Of a stretch of 64,000 nt of DNA, positions 1-12,300 are shown piece by piece; the first letter of the stretch is position 1, and each line of letters starts with the position of its first letter. Where the stretch lies: assembly GCA_902729315.2 (NCBI GenBank), contig LR746281.1, positions 1,245,001 to 1,309,000 on the forward strand. Direction: 5' to 3'. The notes under the pieces are model-generated. The model ran no database searches. It saw nothing but the letters and a program-made list of their open reading frames with translations, and was not told the DNA's origin. The translations under genes and the position numbers were made by a program. The stretch is from Spirodela intermedia. Taxonomy: Eukaryota > Streptophyta > Magnoliopsida > Alismatales > Araceae.

Positions 1-164
1 TGTCTCCTCGTTTCTGGTGCTAGATGTTGAGGCTTCAGATGAGGGACGCAGGGAGAGGTGTTTGTGAAGAAGCTTGTCGGCGAGGCCTACGGAGAGGTAA
101 TGGCGGTTTGCTCTGCTTTGATCGATAAATTTCCTGCTGCTCTGCGTTTCCTCGTAGATGTGCT

Positions 165-167
<3 letters not shown>

Positions 168-207
<40 letters not shown>
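168..207. repeat. (GA)20 microsatellite
   Basis: An uninterrupted GA dinucleotide run of about 40 bases. Such tracts are common near plant transcription starts and can bind BBR/BPC GAGA factors, but no gene start could be tied to this one. Confidence 0.95.
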
Positions 208-211
<4 letters not shown>

Positions 212-212
212 C

Positions 213-400
213 GCTATTTTTAGCTGAAGCAGGATCGAAGTATGCCAACTTGTACGGTGTTCTTCCCCCTCTGATTCTTGCTCCGTTGCATCGCGACAGA
301 TAGATCTCTTGATAGCAATTTTTACCAGAAACAGCATCAAAGCACCTCAACTTGCACAGTGTTCTTCCTCTTCTCGTTCCGGCTTCCTCGCATAGCGACA
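213..400. repeat. Imperfect 102-bp-period tandem repeat
   Basis: Two diverged copies at about 213-298 and 315-400 share the order of words GC(T/A)ATTTTTA, CAACTTG(T/C)AC, GTGTTCTTCC and a terminal GCGACA, offset by exactly 102 bases. The minus-strand frame shows the same duplication as two similar peptide blocks. No function is evident. Confidence 0.7.
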
Positions 401-2010
401 AATCTTTTGTTTTCGCCTCTCACGTTTTCTTCGTCGTTTAATAGTCTTCTTGTTCCGCCGAGCAACAAGTGCCAGGTTAGACATGTCTCTCGACCCTGCC
501 CCTGCTCTCCGGATCCTCATTATTCGGGTTTCTTCCCCTTTCATTCTCTGTCGTTTCCTGCTTTGTGCTCTTGGCATGCGAAGCAAGCCCCACGTTAATT
601 GCGAACACAGCTTCTGTTTTCCCCGGTATCGCCGTCGCCGACTACAGGCCGTTTCTATCTATATACCGCATCAGGTTATCTCCGACAGAAAATTTCCTCT
701 TTACGTCGCTTTCCCATCGTAGAGATGGAAGCCTCCGGTGGCAGCAACGCAGGAGACACTGTTTCCTGGGAAGTGTAGAAATGGCCTGGCGTCTGTCTCT
801 TCATCCGGCGTAAGGCGGAGACTATTCAACCAGTGGCAAAGAGCTTCCAAGGAGAGGGAGACGTTAGGACCTGTGGATTAGAGCTGAGGTGGCTTCGAAT
901 CTCAACGATCACGTGCAGAGCGTGGCGCTGTGCAGGGAGGAGACCTATCCTCGAGGAAAGTGCACTCGAGATCCGCAAGGGGCGCATGAGAAGGGTCGAC
1001 CTGTTTCATTCTCAGAAACGTCGTGCGCTGAGTTAGCGCCCTTGTCTTCATGCGGAATGTCGGAGGTTAGGTCAAGGCGGCGATCTGAGCGTTAGGTGAA
1101 GCAACGTGTTCTCGAGGGAAGACGAACCGGGTCATCGTTGAGACTCTTGCAGATCCAATTTATCTCCTAGCCCTTTTTTAATAAATTATAATCCAACATT
1201 GTCATATAATACAGGAAAATACTGAAATATACAGAGCAGAAATAATTGAAACGATGCCTAGATGTATAAATACACTGCAACAGATTCGTAAAATCACCTC
1301 AAAATTGGACTAATTATGAAGGAAAAAATGCATGAATTTTCACGACTGATCTATGAATTCACATGGGACACGGAGTACAACAGGGAAGATTATTTGCTAT
1401 TATATTATTTACACCAAAAAAATGAGGCCATAAAAACTGACTTTTTCTGTACATACCCACCCACCAACCCTTCTTTCCCACTCTTCTGCGCCCCTCAGAG
1501 AGAGAGAATAGCAGAGGCAATAGTTGTCTGCTCCGGCCATTCGATCTTCACATCAGCAAGATAATGCCCAAGGAATCGGACCTCATCAGAAACATTAATC
1601 GGCAATTGTCCGTGAATTCTGCATTGAGCACTAACCTTTCCGCATATGAGGTAGGAACCTGACAGTTCCTCTATTTTAAATGCAGAAGATCATGCGGGCT
1701 TCGGATTAAAGAAGCGGTGACGTCCAGATGAGCTGAAAGTGATAGCAGCAATGGATATAACTACGGATTCCCTTTCGCTTGCCGCACAGGTATTTTGCCT
1801 TCAATACCAGACTCTCTTTCTTGCAACTTCCCCTTATGGACTGTGAGAGTATGTCTCGACCTCTGGCAGTCCACAGCAAAATTGAGGGAAATAAGGATGC
1901 CAGCTTGCCTTTTCTGCTCGGCAAACAGACGAGCACCTTGATGATAAAATGCCAATGGCTATTGTCACCGGCAGCTAAGATTGAAAATCAAGGTTTTCAC
2001 GTACAATCTT

Positions 2011-5000
2011 TCATCTTAGGTTGCTTCTGTGAAGAATTTTCACGCTTCTATTCCGCAAATCCCCTTGTTCCTTTATTGACCACAGTGTCTGCAGTACATC
2101 CTCAGCTGTTTCCTCATCAGGCAGTTCTGTGCTCATCTGAAAAAGAGGTACTGATGCTGGAGGGTTCCACATTATCCCGTCATTCCTCTTCTGTCTTGAT
2201 AGGGTTTCCACCTTACTCCCAACAACATTGACAACCATTGCTTCCCTGTCGATGTGAATGATACTATCTATAGTCATTTCTGTTTCAATCACCCACACGA
2301 CATCAGCAACGCCAAGGAAGCCAGGTTTCCCCAGACCCACCAGAGCAGAACACAAGACGATCACTACTAGTCTCTCAGTAATGATGATAAATTTTCCATC
2401 CTGTTTAAGGCCTCTGCACTTGATAAATATCTCATCCTTGAACCTGGAGCTATCAGCTTCTAAAAGCATCGAGACACCGATAGCTTCTTCCCAAGAGTAT
2501 GGGGACAAGGGCAAGTCTCTGGCTAGAGGCCTTGGCAGTCGGGTACGGAAGCGTTTGGATTGGTGAGGGCTACTTCTTTTCCTGATGCTTTGTGCTGCTT
2601 TTCCAGTTGTTTCAAGAATGCTGGCCATCGGCCTTGCCACCAGTCCAGCAGTGCCTAGGACTATCCCTGCAGAAATAAAATTATAGCAAGTTCAGCGAGA
2701 TGAATGCGGATTTATGCTGTTATTATATTGATAAAGAAATTCTTTTCTACCCTCACCTGATACAACTCCAGGAAGCCCATGTTTCTCAGCACCCCTTATG
2801 GGGGATTGAAGAAGTCCAGTTAGACCCTGAAACATTAGAAGAAAAAAATAAAATTGAGAACATAGAATTGATTATCAATGTTGACCTTAACACTTCTTTT
2901 ACGTTTGGAAATAAATGAATCAGATAATCAGGGAAAAAAAATAAAATTGAGAACATAGAAAAATAAATGAACGATTTAAGTTTGGAAAAACAGGGAATCA
3001 GAGACAATGTGCATTCAAATACCTCCAAAAATTCATTTAATATGCCTTTAGCATGAGAATCATGATCATTATGCTGTCTTTCCATTTTGCCAGCAACCTG
3101 CTCATCGAAGGTTAAAGCAACAATGCCCTGAAAGGAAAAAAACAAAAATATCTCATGGCCCAGAATCCGGATTAAAACATTTTCTGATTTATAAAGATAA
3201 AGGAGGGAAATAGAGTACCTTGTGGACGGCTTTACTGAACTGTGAAGCAGCACTGCTCATGGCATAGATAGTATTGCCGAGAAGACTTTTTGAGCCTTGT
3301 GCCACTCCAGTTATAAGTCCAGTGGGGCTCTGCATGGACACTATTAATGTCACTCCTGTTGTGATACGGACGATAAACACGGAAATGTGAACGACTATAG
3401 CAGACCTGGACAATGCCCTTTGAAGAAACTGAGAGGAAATCTTTGATGCCAATCCCAACGTTTCTTGCAAAACCCATAGGATTTCCTATCAAACCAGCAG
3501 AACCAAATACCTATGGTGCATACAAAGGAAATCTAGAAGTGAGAACAATCTTTTTCTGGGTAAATTGGTCAACGAACAATATATTATTCTGTACAATGAT
3601 TTTGAACGAGCTAAAAGTCTGAACATAAATGCTACTTAACCTTGAAGATGAAAGGATAAACACTTTTTTTTCTTCATAATGTACCTTTAGAAAATTGTAG
3701 TGATGATCTCACCTTGTATATCTCATGCAGAAGCTGCTTTGTATAATGCCTGGCGACAATTTCTTGAATCGACTCTCGACTAGCCATGAAATTGGTGAGA
3801 ACCAGCTCTTTAAGATGAAACGGTACACCTTCGACATCCACGAGGGCCATCAGACCTCTCTGCGAACAAATAGTGTTGTGAGCATCTCAATTCAACAACA
3901 AAGGTGAGCAAAACATTGTACCTTCAAAAATGATTTATTTTCTCCGTTAGTTACTTTTAGTGCCGAAAATTTTCGAGCCCAGAATTTTATTCATTGAAAC
4001 ATAGAATTAATAGGAATGACCATAGTTAACAATTTAGGAAGCTTTCAGGGGTTACCTAGTGGGGAGGCTTTTTCATAAATACGTAATCTGGGGGTCAAAA
4101 CTTACCCTTCAATTTTAATTCAATGCATGTTAATTTAGTAATTCGTTCTCAGCAAGAAATAAGATAACGTTTTCCAACAATTAGTCCCTGATTCACTTAT
4201 CAGTGAGAGGGGTGACAACTGTTAGTCAAAGAAACTGAATGAGTTTTTTCTTATATTCTGGGCCAAGCTAATACCATTTTTCTTCAAAAACTTGAGACAG
4301 CTTCTTATGATGTCTTTCAATTCAGTTGGGTTCTACTCTACATCTTGAAGAATAGGAGGAATTAGGCCTGAACTTCGGGAAACCACATCTGAATTTTAAA
4401 ATCTTGAAAACAATAGAAACTAGGCCCACCTGAAATGCGATACTTCTGACATGAAAAAAAGATTCTGCTTCCAATAAATCTTCCTTCCGCATCAACCAGG
4501 GGTTGCTTGAAAAACTTCAAAGAAGTGTGCCGACACAAGTTAAAAAAAAAAGCGACACTTGCAAAGATAGCCACCGTACGAGAATGGCATGAAGTTAAAA
4601 AGAAAATAGAAGCACTTACCTTACAGTTAAGCTAACAGGAGCCAATTCGAATGCTTCAATATATATCTTTTTCTGATGCCTAGCTAAGAGAGATATCCGC
4701 TGCCATGGAGCTCCGATTGGGACCACAAAAGGCAAGGGACTAGTGTACCGCTCTACAAATCTGGCTTCCTTGTAGGAATGGAACTGGCGCGAAGTCATGG
4801 ACATACCATAAATCTCACCATCTACATCCTCGGGCAGGTGATTCTTGTAGCCTTGATCATGCTCCAGGGTACAGAGCTCTGAGTGTTGATTCTTCAGAAT
4901 CCCATTCTCCAAGCTTGATGATACAGATCTTAGAAAGGCAAGAAATTGTAGAAGGACCAGTTCTTCAAGCTCAATAGTGAGGGGTGCCACTCTGAAACAC

Positions 5001-6302
5001 GATAAGAACATTCGATTATTCAAGAATCAGATAAAAGTTTTTTTTTTTTTTTCAGACTTGTGGTGAAAGGGCTACCTTATATTGAAATATTCAAAGGAAA
5101 CAAATGAGGTCTCCTTCCTCCATTTTGATGCAGCAAAGTAGAGGTCTGATTCATGCGTGTCCTCACAAGAGGCAGACATCATATCATCCATCCGTATCCT
5201 CAATATGCTATCCTGATTCCTTAAGCCGGAGGGACTACCTCCATGATCATGATCAAATGAGAGAAGAATAGGATACGGAGCATTGGGCAGTTGATTATCA
5301 ATTTGCAGTGATACCATCTGAAAGGACATCTTTTGCTTATCTGAGCTCTGCATTAAAGTCACTGTTGTCTCCTTTGCAGTTGCATAAACGAGTTCCTACA
5401 GTAAGTCACAAGCTATGAGTATGCGAAGGAAACAAGCATCTATTATGCCTATTTAGGACGAGAATGGCTTCTCTTCAGGTACCTGCGGAGAAGAGTTAAT
5501 CAACGAGATCCCTATGAAGGGAAGGTGCAGTATCATCCTCTCACTAAAATCGACATTCCTCTCTTCCTGCTGACTTAATTTTCTCTTCCCTTTTGTTCCA
5601 AGAGAATCAATATCTCTCAAACTATGATACCGCGAATCGATGATGCTGAGAACCTGTAAGCACCAAAAGAGGCTCATTCATTAGAGTTCTACAATCACAT
5701 ATTTTCTGGCCGGGAAAAAGACTAGACACGGTGAGGAACCTTAGTTGCTCCCTCTGCACGTACAGCTACAAAGAACCTTCTTTCAGGTTTCTGCACAGAT
5801 GATTAGGGACAAATTATATACACAAATTGAAGAGAGAAACAGTAATTTTCTAATGTAAGTAGAACCCTAATTTTTAAACATAGTAGATCAACTAGTAGTA
5901 GTGAATTCGTTCGTTGTTGGAAAAGGACAGCTTACAAACATACATGCTAAGCCATCAGCATCAACAAATACTTGAAATGTCAGAGAGATAAAGGGGGAAA
6001 TATTCACGGTTTCCATATTTACCTCAGATGAGGATGGCAAGAAGACTGGTGGGTACTCCTTCACATCATCTAGATTATAAGTTCCCAGAACATGCTCCCC
6101 AGGCACCTAGTTAAGGGAAGAATGAGAATTCCCGAAAAATATTTTTTTCTTCAGGGAATATAAAAGCAGGAAGAAGGATGAACCATACTTCAACAATAAG
6201 ACGATGAGGGCAGCAAGGCTCATCCCAAGCATACTGGCAAGATGAATAGGAATGCACCATGATTTCAGCTGTTTCACATTTCTGCTGGTAGATTCTTAGG
6301 CT
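2011..6302 (-). other. VPS13 exons 35-47: ATG2_C-like segment and PH-like domain
   Basis: Exons: 6302-6189, 6106-6023, 5790-5740, 5653-5483, 5395-5076, 4991-4620, 4514-4430, 3859-3713, 3510-3406, 3329-3219, 3127-3023, 2826-2757, 2666-2011, encoding about residues 2783-3578. Exons 42-46 carry the C-terminal amphipathic segment ([55 protein letters not shown]) that in this family contacts membrane. Exon 47 ends with a PH-like domain starting near [15 protein letters not shown]. Exon 41 is short (85 nt) and was found only by keeping phase between exons 40 and 42. Confidence 0.93.
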
Positions 6303-9300
6303 CTGTAAAATATGGATACCCATCGTAAATGAGAAATAAGGACAGGGATAGGAGAACGATGATCAACATAGACAAAGAGGTGAATGGATTATATAATCTG
6401 AAAATAGATAACTACTTCATCCAGATCTGGAGAAATTAATCTACCAAACAAATGGTGAATAGAAGCACAAATAAAACCTCACGTTTTTTATTTTTTATTT
6501 TTTACAAATATAGATTATAGACTTTTGTTTCAGCAGTCAGCATCCCCTCCTGAACTTCTGTATGCCATGGTTGGTAGCTTAATTAGAATATGCATATCTT
6601 CCTTATCTGATGGTGTAATGCCTGCTTGGTGCCTGATGTACCCATAATATTTTCCAGAATCCAGTTATCTGCTGTGGAAGATTGAGTTCATGTCATGTTA
6701 CTATTGACAATTTATATCAATAGATTCTGTGAAAATGACTTACATGTTGTCTTGCAGGATTCTGCACCTTTTTTATATTTTCCATATGAGGGACATGCCA
6801 GAAAAAATCCATAGTGAAAAATGAAACTACCTCGAGTGGTTAAATATAGGGGGCTCACTGCAATTGCACTGGGGACAGGTGGTTCAATTCCTTACCAAAA
6901 ACTTGGATAGATCAACAGAGTTCGATGTTTCCACATATAGGATCATGAAAAGTTGCGCAAAATAACGATTTTATAGTTAGAGATGGTTGAAAGATGGAAC
7001 GATTACAAAATTTATTATAATGAAAAACTAGGTAGATCTTGCCCTTTAGCAAAGTTGCTCACTGAGTAGAGTAGCATCTCCCTCCTCGTAGGATGCAGTG
7101 AAGCTATGTGCTGCATGTCCATTGTAAGCACAGTCACTTATTCCAGTGAACCATCTAAAACTAGGTAGATCTTGCCCTTTAGCAAAGTTGCTCACTGAGT
7201 AGAGTAGCATCTCCCTCCTCGTAGGATGCAGTGAAGCTATGTGCTGCATGTCCATTGTAAGCACAGTCACTTCTTCCAGTGAACCATCTCCCTCTGTTTC
7301 CTTTGGTAATTCATCAGTTTCCTTTTTTGCCAAGGTGGTCCTGCTAACCGTATATTACGCCAACTCTTCCTAGAGAGAGCCTTGACGGCGGAAGTTCCTG
7401 GTGGAAGTTCCCTTTATTTTGTACCAAAGATGGTTTCAAGAGTCAAATAATATAATTATGGACCTCATTTTTTGTGAGTAATTTTTTTTTGATATATCCT
7501 CTTTAACAACAAAAAAGGAAAACTAATTTTAGTGAAGGGGGTCTTTGCCTTATATCTGAGTCTGTCCAAGAGAGAGCCCATCAATTTTTAGTGTCTTATG
7601 CAAAGAAACCATGTTTTGAGTGGGAAAAGAACAGAAGAAAAAAAATACAGCATCAACATTAGAAAGATTTTCTAAAAAAATTCCTTACCTCCATTGAAAA
7701 GTTGTCAATTCTGTAAGGCATAAACCCAGAGTCATCATCGGACAAGAGGATCAAGTAAGTTCCAGAATTTCCAGTGGAGACCCCAACATCTTTTGTCTCG
7801 TTGATCAACATGTTAGCATTCTGTATCTCAACCCGAACCATATCCAATGCACCAGAAACATGGTTGCGCACTTTGACCTGAGCATCTCCAAGGCAGTCAG
7901 GAAGAAAGCTTCCCGACCATTGGCCACCGCGTTCATCAAATCGAATGCATATTAGCAGATCTCTGTGAAAATGCCACCAATAGACGAAAATCAAGCTGAT
8001 TATAATCACAATGCCCCAAAGACTGTACAATGTCTGAAAAAAAGTGTAACCTAGGAAGATTTCGGAGGTCAAATACCAAAAAACAGGGTCTTAGGACCAG
8101 GTTTCGGAAAAATTAGGCGGAAAGTAAGGTGCATTAGATGGGCATCTAGATAAAGTTGTACGCAGTGGTGCTAGTTTGGTATATGAAGTTGCGAGGCTGG
8201 GGGTAGTAACCCAAAAAGCATGAATTCCTTCCTGCTATGAGGGTTATTTTTAGGTTTATTCACCACATTTCTCGCATTACTAGGAGATCTATAACACACT
8301 CAAGAAGTAGAGCCACAGATCTGTGGCGATTTGCTTCAAATTCGTCACCTAAAATGGTTGTCGATCCTCACTAAATCTTCCAATCAAAATGGCATCATCA
8401 TTACATCAGATGCCGGTGCTCACATGCTTTCTTGTTTGCTTAGCAAAAGAGAAGCCTGGATAGTTTTTGAGGACGCGAACGAATGAAGTTCATATAATGT
8501 GGGTTAATTTCTTGGGCTCTTCTATTGCTCTTCTCGCAGTTTCTGTTGGCTGAGGATGTAGAAAGCTGGAGGGCGAGGCAGCGAGAAGTGAAGAGTTTTA
8601 TCCTCATAAGTTTTAGATGGTGCATTCATCACACCGCCACCCACTAAGGGCTGGTAAAAAAATGGGTAGGATAAGTCATGGCATGATGCTACGCACTATT
8701 CACCCACTAAGGGCATGATACTTCAATACATTATCTCAATAATACCATAATTTTTTTTTAACCTAGGAATCTAAAGTTCTTGTCCAACACCATGTTGGTG
8801 TGGGCTTTCTAATGATGTATAGGGAATTCTTTAGAGAGCTATTTGCACATATTCCACTGTATTTCATGATTTTGTGGGACAATACTGACCATCTCCAAAT
8901 AAGAATGTAGACGATTATCCTTCTGTTTTGGAGCTCTAGCCGGCTTACACAGGTATAACACCACTTATGGTCAATGTCAAAACTTTGATTTTGGATTAGC
9001 AGGCACAAAAAAGAAACCCACATGGATCATCTGAAAACGATGGCTGGGAAAATGAGTAAGCAAGAGAGAAAAAAGTAACTTTTAGATCAGCATATTCTGT
9101 ATGAAGTGTAAATCTATGGAAGATTTTCAATTTATATTACTGAATGCCCATATACCTTGTTGTATCCGTCCAGTGGAGATGGGAATGTTGTCCCACACCC
9201 AACCTGACGCTGTGAGAGTCACTGGTTCCCTTCTGCTTGTAATATAGGTGCTTGCAACAAGCATTACAGATAACATATCTGAGGCGAAGTAAAAAATACA

Positions 9301-12300
9301 TCCATTAAAAAGACCAACATAACTGAGTTTCAAGCACCCAACTACATCGCATACGTCAATACAAACACAAGATGAAGCTCAGGGCATTGAGGTTCTATTT
9401 TTTAAAACAATAGATAGAGGAATATTCAGTTCTGATTAATATATCACTTATATGAAGTAAAATCAATTGGTGCATGAATTCAAATAATGAAAAATTAATG
9501 GCAGATTGGCATTCTAGGAGAAAGGCTCTCGGTATAAAGTTCTTTCTGCAGTTGAATGGTGGTGATCCAAGAGCGGGTAATTGTCGGGCAGAGGATCGAG
9601 GTCCGGACCATATAGATCCTCCAACCACAGGAACTACTACATCCATCACTAAGGAATCGGTTCTCAATTCTTTTTATTAGAGAGATAAACATCTTCAAGA
9701 GATGTGGAATACTCAGAGGGCCAAGCCCAAGGTTTTTCTGACACTTAAGACAATTCTTATGCAATATGCGATATGGTACGTACCCAAACAAAGTAACTGA
9801 CGACATTCCTCACCTGACCACAAATGTAGTAACCTCTTCCCCAGAGTGATGGGGTCTTTGCAATGGTTCTATATCAGTGCTCCCTCGTCATTTTACTTCT
9901 CTTATTTTTTCACTTACCTCCTAGAGGATTCTGCAGAGGCCACAACATTTCATATGCAGGCTAGGAAATGTTATGACCTAAGCCAAAAGCTATACACAAA
10001 TGTTATGGACCTTTGAGACCCCCAATGTCAGTATCTGACAGGATACCCTCCCATATTTAACACTTTTTATCTCAGAGGATCCGCGCAGACAGTCCAATGA
10101 AATTGTCCAATTTACAGGCAAAAAGTGAATTCAGGTAAATAATATATTCCTGAAAATGTTAAATATGGATAAAGTTATTCTTGAGGAGATAAGGGCATTT
10201 GTGTCCTTTACTGTATCTTTAGCTACTTTGGGATAAAATTTATGTATTTTATCCATGGCACCCTTTATAAAATGGTTTTTTTTTTTTTGGGATTTGCCCT
10301 ATTTATAGATATATCAGGAGAACCCAAGAACCTCTTCTGCATCTTTTTTCCTTAAATGTGTTTTACAGGGATTAGTTTCCGAGGGGGTTGTTTTGTAGTC
10401 TTTCTGCAAGTTCTTATAAAAAAAATGTGGGAAACCCATCCAAGAATGAGAATATCTATCCGAAACCAGGTCCACTAACCAGAGCAGAGGTAATCCCAGG
10501 ACATACTGGAGATCGAGGAATTTTTTCAATGTCTTAACAAGGAGAGTCTCACCCTCTTCTTCCACATGCTTTTGTTGGCCTATTTTTTCGAGGTTTACAC
10601 ATCAGGCATCTGATAACGATCTTTAGGAGCAAAAACTTGACAACTGCAGTCATCTATTAGGTTTGTTCATGCCGAAACTATTTATGGAAGTGATAATATT
10701 TCACTTCAAATGACTTTGATGAAGCTAAGTAAGGTCAAATATATGGTATGGTTTGCTGCAACGTATCATTTTCCTGCTGTTTTGTACGAAAATAGGTTTA
10801 TATCAATGAGAGCTTCCAGCCTCAAGCTAGAAGACTGGAAATTTCAATAGTGGCTTCTCGAGAACAACAACATGATTGTGACGTTGAGGAACTCTGTTAG
10901 TCTTCAGTTTCAGTCAATCAATTTATGGAAGAAGGCGATTAACAAGGAGTGAATACTTAAGAAGAAATCTTTGTGGGAAAAACATGATATTTATCATCTG
11001 ACAACTGAAATACACACCAAGAGCTAAGAAAATAAAAGATTGATCGTTATTCATTGAGGAGAACTCATCTGATGAGGATGATCAAAAGAGCCTTTTCTAA
11101 GTACAGACAAAGGGATATCATTTTTACATCCCTTATTGGGCTAAAACCTGAGTATGAGGTATCGAGCTCAGAGTCTCAATTCTGATCCCACGCCAACTCT
11201 GAAGCATGTATATTTCAAGGTGCAGAGAGGCCAAGTTAAGATTCAGTGTACATGTAGAAATTCAATGATAGCTGCCTTAGTTTATTGAATCCAACAGAAA
11301 ATGCAATGAGAGAGCTCATTAGTGATGATAACTAGTATTATTATGAATAATTACAACGATTAAGGAAATTCGAACAATAGGGATTTTTTGTATTAATAGA
11401 TTAAGCGAACGATATATATCAACTCGTAAAAGAAAAATAAAAAAAACTTATGAAAATTCTTTTCATTCTTGCTAAATACAACAAAAAGAGTACCTTGGCT
11501 GGAAAATGACTGCCCTAGCCATTCCAGTGAGGTCTCCAGAAACTTGGCTTGAGGTAACAGACACTAGAAATGCATCACTTATTCCTGGTTGAGGAATGAC
11601 AACACTAGTTGATCCACCTGCTGGGACAAGAGAAAATGGGCTTGACCATGTATCATTCCAGTCATCAGTTACATGTTCTTGAAGTGAATACTTCTGAAGT
11701 CTAACCACAAGATCGTTCTCAGATAAATGACTAGGAGGAGAATACATGAATGGCTTGACCTTTCCTTCATTTTCCATGCCTTTGATATTTGCAGAGGAAC
11801 TTGGTCGACTACCTCTGCCTCCACTGCAGCCAAACTTTGCATGAGTAGTCTCTATTCTATCCAGAGCAGCACTCTCAGAGGGATCACAAGCATCTTCAGG
11901 TGAATCTACTGCCAAAGCATGTTTGCTTCGGGTCTTAAATAAACGTTGCTCAGATATCTTGCTCGAACGCATGGGGTGATGATTCAATAGATTCCCTAAA
12001 TTACTACTGGTACCCAACGGATCAGTGAGCATTTCCCTTCCTGAGGTTAAAATAGAAATACCATGCCTTCCAAAAGAAGGGTTCTCGTCCCCTTTGAGAG
12101 GGTAACTACATGGAATGAAATGGGGATGTCCTTTATGCTGGAGATCATCATCTATGATTCCTAGTGGCAAACCAGTGCAATTATACACCAAGAATGGGAC
12201 CGAAATGCATATTTCTCGTGCACCACAGTAGGCATCCATCATCTTATCCACTTTGACACATATTGGACCTGTAGTTGACCAGCAACCTGTCAGTAAATTT

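Larger units (their letters stand above)
1..2010. other. Left intergenic region, downstream of VPS13
   Basis: No gene could be supported here. Positions 1 to about 1130 are moderately GC-rich with short open frames on both strands and no recognisable domain. Positions about 1140-1480 are AT-rich. Because VPS13 is on the minus strand and stops at 2011, the part next to 2011 should include its 3' untranslated region and polyadenylation site, but I could not pick one convincingly. The first 400 bases hold a (GA)n tract and an imperfect tandem repeat, listed separately. Confidence 0.6.

Noticed and set aside
1-240. Short coding-like frames at the left edge on the plus strand (for example LVLDVEASDEG near 14-46).
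   Set aside because: The frames are shorter than 65 codons, need a frameshift or an unproven splice to join, and run into the GA repeat. No family could be named.
720-1100. GC-rich block with plus-strand open frames starting MEASGGSNAG and others.
   Set aside because: The first frame stops after 17 codons and the others overlap in different phases with no recognisable domain.
7046-7333. A 95-codon minus-strand open frame.
   Set aside because: It only runs through the 133-bp tandem duplication, reading the two copies in different frames.
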